From NCBI RefSeq assembly GCF_900101825.1, contig NZ_FNAG01000011.1:1-64000 (forward strand): a stretch of 64,000 nucleotides of DNA. Direction: 5' to 3'. Every line of letters starts with the position of its first letter. Positions within the stretch are counted from its first letter, which is position 1. The position numbers were made by a program, and so were the translations under genes. Under the pieces are notes generated by a model. That model saw only the letters and a program-made list of their open reading frames with translations, searched no databases and had not been told where the DNA came from. Of this stretch, positions 19,341 through 27,240 are shown piece by piece. Source of the DNA: Aquimonas voraii (GTDB taxonomy: Bacteria > Pseudomonadota > Gammaproteobacteria > Xanthomonadales > Xanthomonadaceae).

Positions 19341-20637
19341 GCCCCGCCTGTTCGCAGCAAGCGCTTTGCTGGCTCTGGGCCTTGCACCTGCCTTTGCCCA
19401 GCCCGGTCCGCCGGCGCGTCCGGCCGAGCGCCCGATCGTGATCGATGGCGGCACCGTCCACACCGTCAGCGGTGCGCGCATCGAGGGCGGCCGCGTGCGT
19501 ATCGAGGGCGAACGCATTGTTGCTGTCGGCGGGAGCGAGATCTCGCTCGATGGCGCGGATCGCATCGACGCCACCGGCAAGCAGGTCTACCCCGGTCTGA
19601 TCGCTGCCCACAGCGTGCTCGGCCTCACCGAGATCGGTGCGGTGCGCGCCACCAACGATATGGCCGAAGTGGGACTCAACGCCGCCAACGTGCGCGCGGA
19701 AGTCGCGATCAACCCGGAAAGCGAACTGATCCCCGTGACCCGCGCCAACGGTGTGTTGCTTGCGCTCAGCGCGCCGCAGGCCAGCGCGAGCAGCGTGATC
19801 ACCGGCACCTCGGCCCTGATCCAGCTCGATGGCTGGACCTGGGAGGAGCTGACGCTCAAGGCGCCGATCGGCCTGCATGTCGTCTGGCCCGGCGGTGAAG
19901 TACCGCCCTGGCTGCCGGCCGAAGTGGCCGAAGCCGCGAAAAAGGCGGTCACCGAGAAACAGCGCGGCCTGCGCCGCGCCTTCGAGCAGGCCCGGGCCTA
20001 TGGCGTGGCCGAGCAGGCCGGCACGGTCGCCCTACCGGATCTGCGTCTGGCCGCGATGCAGCCCGCGATGAAGCGCGAGCAGGCGGTGTTCCTGCACGCC
20101 GACGATGCGGTCTCGATCGGCGCGGCGCTGGATTTCGCCGCTGAGTTCAAGCTGCGTGCCGTGCTGGTCGGGGGCGCCGAAGCCTGGCGCCTTGCCGACC
20201 GCCTGCGCGCGCAGGAGGTGCCGGTCATCCTCGGCGGCACCCATGTGCTGCCGCAGCGCCGCTTCGATGCGGTCGACGCGATTTACGTCCAGGCCGCCAA
20301 GCTCAAGGCCGCCGGCGTGCGCTTCGCCATCGCCTCGCCCGGCGACAGCTTCGACACCAGCAACCTGCGCAACCTGCCGTATCAGGCCGCGAGCGCGGTG
20401 GCCTACGGCCTGAGCTTCGAGGACGCCCTCCGCGCGATCACGCTCAGCCCCGCCGAGATTCTCGGCGTCGCCGACCAGGTGGGCTCACTCGATGCTGGCA
20501 AGCTCGCGACCCTGGTGATCGCCGACGGCGACCCGCTGGAGGCGCGCACGAACGTCGAACGCGCCTGGATCCGCGGACGCGAAGTGGACCTGTCGAGCCG
20601 GCATACGCGCTTGTACGAAAAGTACCGCGTGCGCTGA
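19330..20637 (+). CDS. Exported amidohydrolase-like protein with degenerate metal site
   Basis: The 435-residue product has a signal peptide (MSTKPRLFAASALLALGLAPAFAQ) and the composite-domain start VIDGGTVHTVSG of amidohydrolases. The HxH motif reads AAHSV (H94, V96), so one key histidine is missing. The C-terminal domain keeps the usual TLSPAEILGVADQVGSLDAGKLATLVIADGDPLE. Its ATG lies 8 bases before the TAA of the preceding gene, so the two are translated together. It resembles the inactive N-terminal unit of its neighbour and may be a partner subunit rather than an enzyme. That is inference. Confidence 0.82.
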   Translation: MSTKPRLFAASALLALGLAPAFAQPGPPARPAERPIVIDGGTVHTVSGARIEGGRVRIEGERIVAVGGSEISLDGADRIDATGKQVYPGLIAAHSVLGLTEIGAVRATNDMAEVGLNAANVRAEVAINPESELIPVTRANGVLLALSAPQASASSVITGTSALIQLDGWTWEELTLKAPIGLHVVWPGGEVPPWLPAEVAEAAKKAVTEKQRGLRRAFEQARAYGVAEQAGTVALPDLRLAAMQPAMKREQAVFLHADDAVSIGAALDFAAEFKLRAVLVGGAEAWRLADRLRAQEVPVILGGTHVLPQRRFDAVDAIYVQAAKLKAAGVRFAIASPGDSFDTSNLRNLPYQAASAVAYGLSFEDALRAITLSPAEILGVADQVGSLDAGKLATLVIADGDPLEARTNVERAWIRGREVDLSSRHTRLYEKYRVR

Positions 20638-20654
20638 TGCGCCCGCGGTACTTT

Positions 20655-20819
20655 GGGATTCGGGATTGGGGATTCGCAAAAGCCGAAGCATCAGGGCTCG
20701 GCGCTGCACTTGCTTCTCGAAGCATTATGGGCGCGGAGTTTCCTCTCGCGCTCAATGCTTGCGACAAGCTTGAGAGCTCTGGCTTCTGACGAATCCCGAA
20801 TCCCGAATCCCGAATCCCG
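20655..20819. repeat. Inverted pair of GGGATTCGGGATT repeats
   Basis: Tandem GGGATTC/GGGATT units at 20655-20676 face their complement (CGAATCC)n at 20790-20819, about 115 bp apart. The pair lies between two convergent genes (the amidohydrolase-like gene and the histidine phosphatase gene), so it could form a large stem in RNA from either side. The same unit recurs at 23651-23800, 25677-25818, 31899-31913, 36341-36372 and 39421-39632. Confidence 0.85.
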
Positions 20820-20908
20820 TTCCCGGCCCTCGCGCGCAGCGCTCGGGCGTTCGACGACTCGCGCGGCAGTGCCGCGCAAACGAGCCGTCTCACCCCCAAT
20901 CCCAGCTC

Positions 20909-21595
20909 TCAAAAATACGTCCAAAGCTCCCGCGCCTCCGCCAGGTGCGGGACGCTGTTCCAGCTCGACAGGCGCATCGCGCCGGTGCGGTGGTGGAACT
21001 CGCAGAGCGCGCTGTTGCGCAGGCTGAGGTTCAGTTCGATCGCGCGGGCGTTGCTGGTTTCGAGTGCGGCCTGAGCGAACTGGGAGAGCACGCCGCCGGA
21101 GGACACCGCCAGCACGGTGCCGGTGTCGGGGCGCAGGCGTTCGGCGCCGGCGCGGGTGCGGGCCTGGAACTCGGACCAGCGTTCCGGCACGCCTTCGATG
21201 CGGTCTTCGGTCCAGGCCGTCAGCGCCGCCAGCAGTTGCTGCAGCACACGGCGTGGATCAACCGGCGCTTGCGCATCCACCCGGAACAGCGCGGCGGCTT
21301 CGGCGTGCTCGCGTGCATAGCCATCCAGCACGGCGCGGTGGTCGAACTCGTTGAGGTCTGCATCCACCTCAGGTGCGGGCAACACGATGCCTTCGGCTCG
21401 ATAGGCTTCGCTCAGCGCCTCCCAGGTCTGGCGATGACGGCGCATCGCGCCTATCACCACGCGCTCAGGCCGCGGCGCGTGCTGCAGCAGCCAACGTCCC
21501 AGTCGACGCGACTGCTCATAGCCGGCCTCCGACAGCTGGTCGTAGTCGGCAGCAGCGTAAGACGCCTGGCCATGTCGGATTGCAATCAGACTCAT
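20909..21595 (-). CDS. Histidine phosphatase family protein
   Basis: The 228-residue protein begins MSLIAIRHGQASY with the RHG catalytic motif at residues 7-9 (H8 is the nucleophile of the family). The second conserved block reads VLAVSSGGVLSQF, with serine where classical phosphoglycerate mutases have the second histidine (SHG). Serine/threonine variants of that block are known in bacterial members. The target is not known. Its stop lies next to the repeat pair and its start is 12 bp from the stop of the DUF4426 gene, which suggests one transcript. Confidence 0.8.
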   Translation of the reverse strand: MSLIAIRHGQASYAAADYDQLSEAGYEQSRRLGRWLLQHAPRPERVVIGAMRRHRQTWEALSEAYRAEGIVLPAPEVDADLNEFDHRAVLDGYAREHAEAAALFRVDAQAPVDPRRVLQQLLAALTAWTEDRIEGVPERWSEFQARTRAGAERLRPDTGTVLAVSSGGVLSQFAQAALETSNARAIELNLSLRNSALCEFHHRTGAMRLSSWNSVPHLAEARELWTYF

Positions 21596-21607
21596 GCAGC
21601 GTCCGGG

Positions 21608-22042
21608 TCAGGGGTGGAAGGTCTGGGCGAAGCGCAGCAGCACCGGCTCGCCGGCGCCCTCGGGGGTGACGCGCACTTCGAAGTCGAGGCGCTCGCCCTC
21701 GCTGATGCGCGGCTCGCCGAGGTAGTAGATCGCCTCGCCCTCACGCACCTCGCGCATGCGCAGGCTCTGCCGCTGGCCGGCGGCATTGGTCGCGGCGGCC
21801 TCGATCACTGCGGTGACGGCGAATTCGCGCGTGTCTTCCTTCTTGATCACCGCGATATTGAGCAGGCCACGGCTGGCCGAGCGGGTCAGACCGCTGTTGC
21901 GCGCCACCTCGGGCGTGATCAGGATGGAGGGCAGGGCGCTGTAGTGGATGGTGTAGAGGCCACGGGTGGTGCTGCTCTGCGCCGAAGCGAGCAATGGCAG
22001 CAGGGACAGCGTGAGGCCGAGCAGGAAGCGGAGCGGTGACAT
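21608..22042 (-). CDS. DUF4426 family exported protein
   Basis: The 144-residue product has a clear signal peptide (MSPLRFLLGLTLSLLPLLASAQ) and a beta-rich body with YTIHYSALPSILITPEVARNSGL, the pattern I associate with DUF4426. The role is unknown. In other gammaproteobacteria it is encoded near yggT, proC and yggS, as here. The start at 22042 has AGAGGAAT 8 bases upstream; the open frame continues further upstream but reads across the yggT gene in another frame. Family assignment is from memory of the motif. Confidence 0.75.
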   Translation of the reverse strand: MSPLRFLLGLTLSLLPLLASAQSSTTRGLYTIHYSALPSILITPEVARNSGLTRSASRGLLNIAVIKKEDTREFAVTAVIEAAATNAAGQRQSLRMREVREGEAIYYLGEPRISEGERLDFEVRVTPEGAGEPVLLRFAQTFHP

Positions 22043-22110
22043 GGGGATTCCTCTGTTCTCTCGGGATGCGCAGGCAGCACAGCCTACGCCGGGCGCACGC
22101 GCAGGGGATG

Positions 22111-22683
22111 TCAGCGCGCCAGCGCCAGGCCGAGATCGGTGATTGGCGCGATCACCAGCACCCGCGACAGCGAGATCAGCAGCATGGCCAGCAGCGGCGA
22201 GAAATCGAAGCCGCCCAGGTTCGGCAACAGGCGGCGCAGCGGAGCCAGAAGCGGCTCGGTGAGCTGCAGGATGATCGGCAGAGCCGGCGAATGCCCCGCC
22301 GGCTGGATGAAGCTCAGGATCACCCGCACCAGGATCAGGGCGAACAGGATCCACAGCACCAGGCCGAGGGTTTCGGCGAAGCCGACGACCAGCGCTGCGC
22401 CAAGCCCCAGGCCACGCCCCAGCAGGGCGTAGACCGCCCAGACCTTGATCGTCACGATCAGCCAGGCGACGGCCGCCGCCGAGGTCTCGAAGCGTCCGAT
22501 CGGCCGCAGCGCGCGGCGCAGGGGTGTCACGACCGGATGGGTGGCGCGGTACACAAACTGGCAGATCGGGTTGTAGAAGTTCGCGCGCGCCAGCGGCAGG
22601 GCCACTCGCAGCACGAACAGGGTGGCGAACAGGCCGATCAGGACCTCGATCAGGATCACGCCGGCTTGGGCGAAGTAGCTCAT
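22111..22683 (-). CDS. YggT family membrane protein
   Basis: The 190-residue protein contains two YGGT units, each with paired hydrophobic helices. Landmarks are ARANFYNPICQFVYRATHPVVTPLRRALRPIG in the first half and GHSPALPIILQLTEPLLAPLRRLLPNLGGFDFSPLLAMLLI in the second. YggT proteins are inner membrane proteins of uncertain role, linked to osmotic stress and to cell division factor SepF-type YlmG in other groups. The gene lies in the common proC-yggT order and is followed by the DUF4426 gene. Confidence 0.9.
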   Translation of the reverse strand: MSYFAQAGVILIEVLIGLFATLFVLRVALPLARANFYNPICQFVYRATHPVVTPLRRALRPIGRFETSAAAVAWLIVTIKVWAVYALLGRGLGLGAALVVGFAETLGLVLWILFALILVRVILSFIQPAGHSPALPIILQLTEPLLAPLRRLLPNLGGFDFSPLLAMLLISLSRVLVIAPITDLGLALAR

Positions 22684-22855
22684 GGACGCGGGTTCCGGTG
22701 GACAGGTGGCGAGGATAGGACGTACGCGCAGGCGCCGGTGTCATCAGCGCATCTGGCCGTTGGAGGTTCGGGCGCGCGAGCCAGTCTGAAGCCCGCGCAG
22801 GACACGGCGCTCATCCGCGCTAGCGGGTGCGCATGGCGCATCCGCGACATCGCCT

Positions 22856-23686
22856 TCAGCCCGCCGCCAGCGCGCGGCCGCGTTTGACCGCGGCGTCCAC
22901 GGCGGCGGCGATCAGGGTCTCGAAGCCGCCGGCCTCGAAGCATTCGATCGCGGCCTGGGTGGTGCCGCCGGGCGAAGTGACCCGGCGCCGCAGTTCCTCG
23001 GCGGGATCACCCGATTCGGTCAGCATGCGCGCCGCACCCAGTGCGGTCTGCCGCGCCAGCGCCTCGGCCGTCTCGCGCGGCAGGCCCTGCGCCACGGCGG
23101 CCGCGACCAGGGATTCCACCAGCAGGAAGAAGTAGGCCGGGCCGCTGCCGGACAGCGCCGTGACCACGTCCATCAGGGTTTCGTCTTCGATCCAGCGGGT
23201 GAGACCAGCGCCGGCCATCACCGCCTCGGCCTTGGCGCGCGCGGCGGCATCGACCTCCGGCGGGGCGAACAGCCCGGTCGCGCCGGCCCCCAGCAGGGCC
23301 GGGGTGTTGGGCATCGCGCGGACGATGCGCGGGGTGCCAAGCCATTCACTGAGCCGCGCGCAGGGCAGGCCGGCGGCAACCGAGACCACGACGGCATCGC
23401 CCAGCGCGCCACGCAGGCCCTCGCAGACCGCCTGCATGACCTGCGGCTTGACCGCCAGCACCACGATCGAGGCGCCGCCGACCGCGTCGCGGCCCTCGGC
23501 GCAGACGCGCACGCCGAACTCGGCCTGCAGGCCTTGGCGCAGCGCATCCTGCGGTTCGGCGACGACGATTCGATCCGCCGACACCCTCTGCCGGCGCAGG
23601 CCTGCGATCAGCGAGCGCGCCATGTTGCCGCCGCCAATAAAGGCGGTGAGGCCGGGATTCGGGAAAGGGGAATCGGAAATCGTCAT
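22856..23686 (-). CDS. proC: Pyrroline-5-carboxylate reductase
   Basis: The 276-residue enzyme makes proline from pyrroline-5-carboxylate with NAD(P)H. The N-terminal Rossmann motif is FIGGGNMARSLIAGLRR, the middle has VLAVKPQVM, and the C-terminal ALSGSGPAYFFLLVESL with TAL-GAARMLTESGDPAEELRRRVTSPGGTTQAAIE is the ProC signature. The start at 23686 makes the first ten residues (MTISDSPFPN) from a GGGATTCGGGA-type repeat. The true start could differ but must lie just before TAFIGGG. yggS is upstream after a 76-bp gap. Confidence 0.95.
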   Translation of the reverse strand: MTISDSPFPNPGLTAFIGGGNMARSLIAGLRRQRVSADRIVVAEPQDALRQGLQAEFGVRVCAEGRDAVGGASIVVLAVKPQVMQAVCEGLRGALGDAVVVSVAAGLPCARLSEWLGTPRIVRAMPNTPALLGAGATGLFAPPEVDAAARAKAEAVMAGAGLTRWIEDETLMDVVTALSGSGPAYFFLLVESLVAAAVAQGLPRETAEALARQTALGAARMLTESGDPAEELRRRVTSPGGTTQAAIECFEAGGFETLIAAAVDAAVKRGRALAAG

Positions 23687-23800
23687 GGGCGAGAGTGAGC
23701 CTGCTGAACGCGGAGATGCGATTGCGCCGGATCGGCAAGGATAGCTTTGCGGGGAGCTGCTTCTACCGATTCTCGATCGCCGATTCCCGATTCCCGGCTC
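23651..23800. repeat. Repeat pair at the proC-yggS junction
   Basis: GGGATTCGGGA units at 23651-23676 face CCGATTCCCGATTCCC at about 23766-23800. The left arm encodes the N-terminus of ProC and the right arm encodes the last ten residues and the stop of YggS. The pair therefore sits exactly at the gene boundary and is partly translated on both sides. Confidence 0.75.
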
Positions 23801-24482
23801 CTCGCGGTCCAAACAGCGCGCTGCCCACCCGCACCCGCGTCGCGCCCTCGGCGATCGCAAGTTCGAAGTCCTCGCTCATGCCCATCGAAAGGGTGTCGAC
23901 CTGTGGATAGCGCGTGCGCAGCTGCTCGAACAGACCGCGCAGGGCCGCAAAGCTGCGGCGGCGTGCTGCAAGGTCGGGGACGGGGGCGGGGATGCTCATC
24001 AGCCCGCGCAGGCGCAGGTTCGGACAGCGGGCGGCGACCTCGGCCAGGGCCGGCACGTCGGCGGGCGCGCAGCCGGACTTGCTGGCTTCGTCGTCGATGT
24101 TGACCTGCAGCAGGATGTCCAGCGGCCCACGTCCGCTGGTTGCGCGCGCGGCATCCAGCAGCGGCAGCAGCTTGGCGCGGTCCACACTTTCGATGCAGTC
24201 GAACAGCGGCGCCGCCTGCGCGGCCTTGTTCGACTGCAGGTGGCCGATCAGATGCCAGCGCAGGCCCAGGGTTCGCAAGGCCGCGATCTTGGCGGCCGCT
24301 TCTTGCACGTAGTTCTCGCCGAAGGACCGCTGGCCGCAGGCGGCGAGCGCGGCGACGGCCTCCGCCGGCTGGGTCTTGCTGACTGCCAGCAGCTCGACCG
24401 GGCGGCCGTGTGCGGCCGCGCCGATGCGGCGGAGCAGGGCGGACAGGCGGGCTGCGGCGGGCGTCTCGTTATGGGCTTGCAT
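23763..24482 (-). CDS. yggS: YggS family PLP homeostasis protein
   Basis: The 239-residue protein is an alanine racemase N-domain-like PLP carrier. The lysine in LLAVSKTQP lies at residue 36 with ATG 24482, the same number as in E. coli YggS, which decides this start over ATG 24488. Other landmarks are FGENYVQE, WHLIGHLQSNK and LSMGMSEDFELAIAEGATRVRVGSALFG. It buffers pyridoxal phosphate and affects amino acid metabolism. The last residues (GNRESAIENR) come from the repeat element and are not family sequence. It is divergent from pilT. Confidence 0.93.
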   Translation of the reverse strand: MQAHNETPAAARLSALLRRIGAAAHGRPVELLAVSKTQPAEAVAALAACGQRSFGENYVQEAAAKIAALRTLGLRWHLIGHLQSNKAAQAAPLFDCIESVDRAKLLPLLDAARATSGRGPLDILLQVNIDDEASKSGCAPADVPALAEVAARCPNLRLRGLMSIPAPVPDLAARRRSFAALRGLFEQLRTRYPQVDTLSMGMSEDFELAIAEGATRVRVGSALFGPRGAGNRESAIENR

Positions 24483-24636
24483 TGGCATGGCCAGGTTGGC
24501 GTTCGGGGCTATACTCCAGCGCGTCGTGGCCGGCGCCCGGGGGCGAGGGCGCCCGGAGCTGTGGCACAGTCTAGCGGCGCTGCGCCCGCCTCATCGCGGC
24601 GCGCGCCGTCACTCATCACGCGGGGATGCGCGACTC

Positions 24637-25674
24637 ATGGATATCGCTGAGCTTCTGGCTTTTTCGGTCAAGAACAAGGCCTCGGACCTCCACCTTTCCG
24701 CCGGCCTGCCGCCGATGATCCGTGTGGACGGCGACGTGCGCCGCATCAACATCCCGGCGCTCGACCACAAGCAGGTGCACGCGCTGATCTACGACATCAT
24801 GTCGGACAAGCAGCGCCGCGACTATGAAGAGTTCTACGAGGTCGACTTCTCGTTCGAGATCCCCGGCCTTGCCCGCTTCCGCGTCAATGCCTTCAACCAG
24901 AATCGGGGCGCCGGTGCGGTGTTCCGTACCATTCCCTCCGAGGTGCTGACGCTGGAGGACCTGGCCGCGCCCAAGATCTTCCGCGAGCTGATCGAACAGC
25001 CGCAGGGCCTGATCCTGGTGACCGGCCCGACCGGCTCGGGCAAGTCGACCACGCTGGCGGCGATGATCGACCACGTCAACAAGAACGAATACGGACACAT
25101 CCTCACCGTCGAGGACCCGATCGAGTTCGTCCACACCTCGAACAAGTGCCTGATCAACCAGCGCGAGGTGCACCGCGACACCCACGGCTTCAACGAGGCC
25201 CTGCGCTCGGCCCTGCGCGAAGACCCCGACTACATCCTGGTCGGCGAGCTGCGTGACCTGGAGACCATCCGCCTGGCGCTGACCGCTGCCGAGACCGGAC
25301 ACCTCGTGTTCGGCACCCTGCACACCAGCTCGGCCGCCAAGACCATCGACCGCATCATCGACGTGTTCCCGGCCGGCGAGAAGCCGATGGTGCGTTCGAT
25401 GCTGTCGGAGTCGCTGCGCGCGGTGATCTCGCAGTCGCTGCTGAAGAAGGTCGGCGGCGGCCGGGTCGCCGCGCACGAGATCATGGTCGGCATTCCGGCC
25501 ATCCGTAACCTGATCCGCGAGGACAAGGTCGCCCAGATGTACTCGGCGATCCAGACCGGCCAGAACTACGGCATGCAGACCCTCGACCAGTGCCTGCAGG
25601 ATCTTGTGAAGCGCGGCCTGGTCACGCGTCAGGCGGCGAAGGAATATGCGAAGGACAAGCGCTTGTTTGAATGA
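24637..25674 (+). CDS. pilT: Type IV pilus retraction ATPase PilT
   Basis: The 345-residue hexameric ATPase starts MDIAELLAFSVKNKASDLHLSAGLPPMIRVDG. The Walker A box is GPTGSGKST with K136, followed by the Asp box HILTVEDPIEF and the AIRNLIRED motif (AGIRNLIRE in Pseudomonas) needed for retraction. It powers pilus retraction for twitching motility. A TATACT hexamer at 24510-24515 is a possible -10. pilU follows after 160 bp that contain a repeat pair. Confidence 0.97.
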   Translation: MDIAELLAFSVKNKASDLHLSAGLPPMIRVDGDVRRINIPALDHKQVHALIYDIMSDKQRRDYEEFYEVDFSFEIPGLARFRVNAFNQNRGAGAVFRTIPSEVLTLEDLAAPKIFRELIEQPQGLILVTGPTGSGKSTTLAAMIDHVNKNEYGHILTVEDPIEFVHTSNKCLINQREVHRDTHGFNEALRSALREDPDYILVGELRDLETIRLALTAAETGHLVFGTLHTSSAAKTIDRIIDVFPAGEKPMVRSMLSESLRAVISQSLLKKVGGGRVAAHEIMVGIPAIRNLIREDKVAQMYSAIQTGQNYGMQTLDQCLQDLVKRGLVTRQAAKEYAKDKRLFE

Positions 25675-25676
25675 GA

Positions 25677-25818
25677 GCCGGGATTCGGGAGTGGGGATTC
25701 GGGATTGGGAGAGCGCCCTCGTGGCCGTGTTCCGATTCCGTCTCCGCCCGAAGCAGTGAGAGTCCCAGTCGCCGCGCCCGCGGTCGTTCCATCCCGAATC
25801 CCCCATCCCGAATCCCGC
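25677..25818. repeat. Inverted repeat pair between pilT and pilU
   Basis: GGGATTCGGGAGTGGGGATTCGGGATT-type units at 25677-25710 are complementary to units at 25790-25818. The arms could form a long hairpin in the pilT-pilU transcript and may lower read-through or stabilise the pilT mRNA. The effect is inference. Confidence 0.8.
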
Positions 25819-25834
25819 TCCGAAGGAGCCCGCC

Positions 25835-26965
25835 ATGAGCAGCATCGACTTCACCAGCTACCTCAAGCTGATGTCGCACAAGAAGGCCTCGGACCTGTTC
25901 ATCACGTCCGGCATGCCGCCGACGATCAAGGTGCACGGGCGCCTGCAGCCGATCACCCAGACGCCGCTGACGCCGCAGCAGTCGCGCGATCTGGTGCTGA
26001 ACGTGATGACGCCGAACCAGCGCGAGGAATTCGAGAAGACCCACGAGTGCAACTTCGCCATCGGCGTGTCCGGCGTCGGGCGTTTTCGCGTGAGCTGCTT
26101 CTACCAGCGCAACCAGGTCGGCATGGTCCTGCGTCGCATCGAGACCCGCATTCCGACCTGCGATGAGTTGAATCTGCCGCCGGTCATCAAGACGCTGTCG
26201 ATGACCAAGCGCGGCATCGTGATCCTGGTCGGCGCGACCGGCACCGGCAAGTCGACCACGCTGGCGGCGATGCTCGGCTACCGCAACCAGAATTCCTCGG
26301 GTCACATCATCACCATCGAGGACCCGATCGAGTACGTGCACAAGCACGAGGGCTGCATCATTACCCAGCGCGAGGTCGGCATCGACACAGACAGCTGGGA
26401 GGCCGCGCTGAAGAACACCCTGCGCCAGGCGCCTGACGTGATCATGATCGGCGAGGTGCGCACGCGCGAGGGCATGGATCACGCCATCGCCTTCGCTGAA
26501 ACCGGTCACCTGGTGCTGTGCACCCTGCATGCGAACAACGCCAACCAGGCGATGGACCGCATCATCAACTTCTTCCCGGAAGACCGCCGCGGCCAGCTGC
26601 TGATGGATCTCTCGCTCAACCTCAAGGGCGTGGTCGCGCAGCAGCTGATCCCCACACCGGACGGCAAGGGCCGCCGGGTCGCGCTGGAGGTCCTGCTGGG
26701 CACGCCGCTGGTGCAGGACTACATCCGCGAGGGCGAGATCCACAAGCTCAAGGAAGTGATGAAAGAGTCGACCAACCTCGGCATGAAGACCTTCGACCAG
26801 GCCCTGTTCGAGCTCTACCAGGCCGGCGAGATCAGCTACGAGGATGCGTTGCGCCATGCCGACTCGACCAACGAGGTGCGCCTGAAGATCAAGCTGGCCC
26901 AGGGTGGCGACGTGCACTCGCTGGCGCAGGGCATGGACGGCGTCGAGCTGATCGAGTCGCGCTGA
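25835..26965 (+). CDS. pilU: Type IV pilus ATPase PilU
   Basis: The 376-residue PilT paralogue reads MSSIDFTSYLKLMSHKKASDLFITSGMPPTIKVHG. Walker A is GATGTGKST with K139; the Asp box region is HIITIEDPIEYVH and RAPDVIMIGEVRTREGMDHA follows. PilU assists PilT in retraction under load and needs PilT to act. AAGGAG precedes the ATG. The order pilT-pilU is the common one. Confidence 0.95.
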   Translation: MSSIDFTSYLKLMSHKKASDLFITSGMPPTIKVHGRLQPITQTPLTPQQSRDLVLNVMTPNQREEFEKTHECNFAIGVSGVGRFRVSCFYQRNQVGMVLRRIETRIPTCDELNLPPVIKTLSMTKRGIVILVGATGTGKSTTLAAMLGYRNQNSSGHIITIEDPIEYVHKHEGCIITQREVGIDTDSWEAALKNTLRQAPDVIMIGEVRTREGMDHAIAFAETGHLVLCTLHANNANQAMDRIINFFPEDRRGQLLMDLSLNLKGVVAQQLIPTPDGKGRRVALEVLLGTPLVQDYIREGEIHKLKEVMKESTNLGMKTFDQALFELYQAGEISYEDALRHADSTNEVRLKIKLAQGGDVHSLAQGMDGVELIESR

Positions 26966-26976
26966 TCTGCTGCAGT

Positions 26977-27009
26977 GCCCGCCGCGCGATTTGACAGCGC
27001 GCGGCGGGC
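26977..27009 (+). terminator. Long hairpin after pilU
   Basis: A perfect 12-bp GC-rich stem (26977-26988 with 26998-27009) closes a 9-base loop, 11 bp after the pilU stop. No strong T tract follows. The loop contains TTGACA (26991-26996), a consensus -35, with a weak TAGCTT 18 bp on, so the element may also carry the thrS promoter. Confidence 0.5.
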
Positions 27010-27111
27010 GGGTCTAGCTTTGCGGCGCTGCGGCGACGTTCTCCTGCAGCCCGTTTCCGAAACCGATCACACCCGAGGTGGCCAGGCGGCAACGCCGGTC
27101 GAGCGTGCGAC

Positions 27112-27132
27112 ATGTCCACTACCGTCGACTGA
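27112..27132 (+). promoter_or_regulatory. Possible thrS leader peptide (MSTTVD)
   Basis: A tiny open frame, ATG TCC ACT ACC GTC GAC TGA, has two adjacent threonine codons and ends 29 bp before the attenuator-like terminator at 27162-27183. This is the arrangement of ribosome-mediated attenuation. The ribosome binding site is weak (GAGCGTGCGAC) and only two threonine codons are present, so the call is tentative. Confidence 0.3.
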
Positions 27133-27161
27133 CATCCCCAGACCGCGCTGGCACCCGCTCC

Positions 27162-27183
27162 AAGGGCGCTTGCGCCCTTTTTT
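27162..27183 (+). terminator. Intrinsic terminator in the thrS leader
   Basis: A 7-bp stem (27162-27168 with 27173-27179) with a CTTG loop overlaps a run of six T (27178-27183). It lies 197 bp after pilU and 57 bp before the thrS ATG. It either ends read-through from pilU or acts as a thrS attenuator. Confidence 0.75.
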
Positions 27184-27240
27184 GTTGCCTGCCTTCAATG
27201 CCCCTGGCTTCCGATGCAGGCGCTGCACGAGTGAATTCCC

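Noticed and set aside
27010-27240. T-box riboswitch upstream of thrS
   Set aside because: The conserved T-box sequence is not present and T-boxes are essentially absent from gammaproteobacteria.
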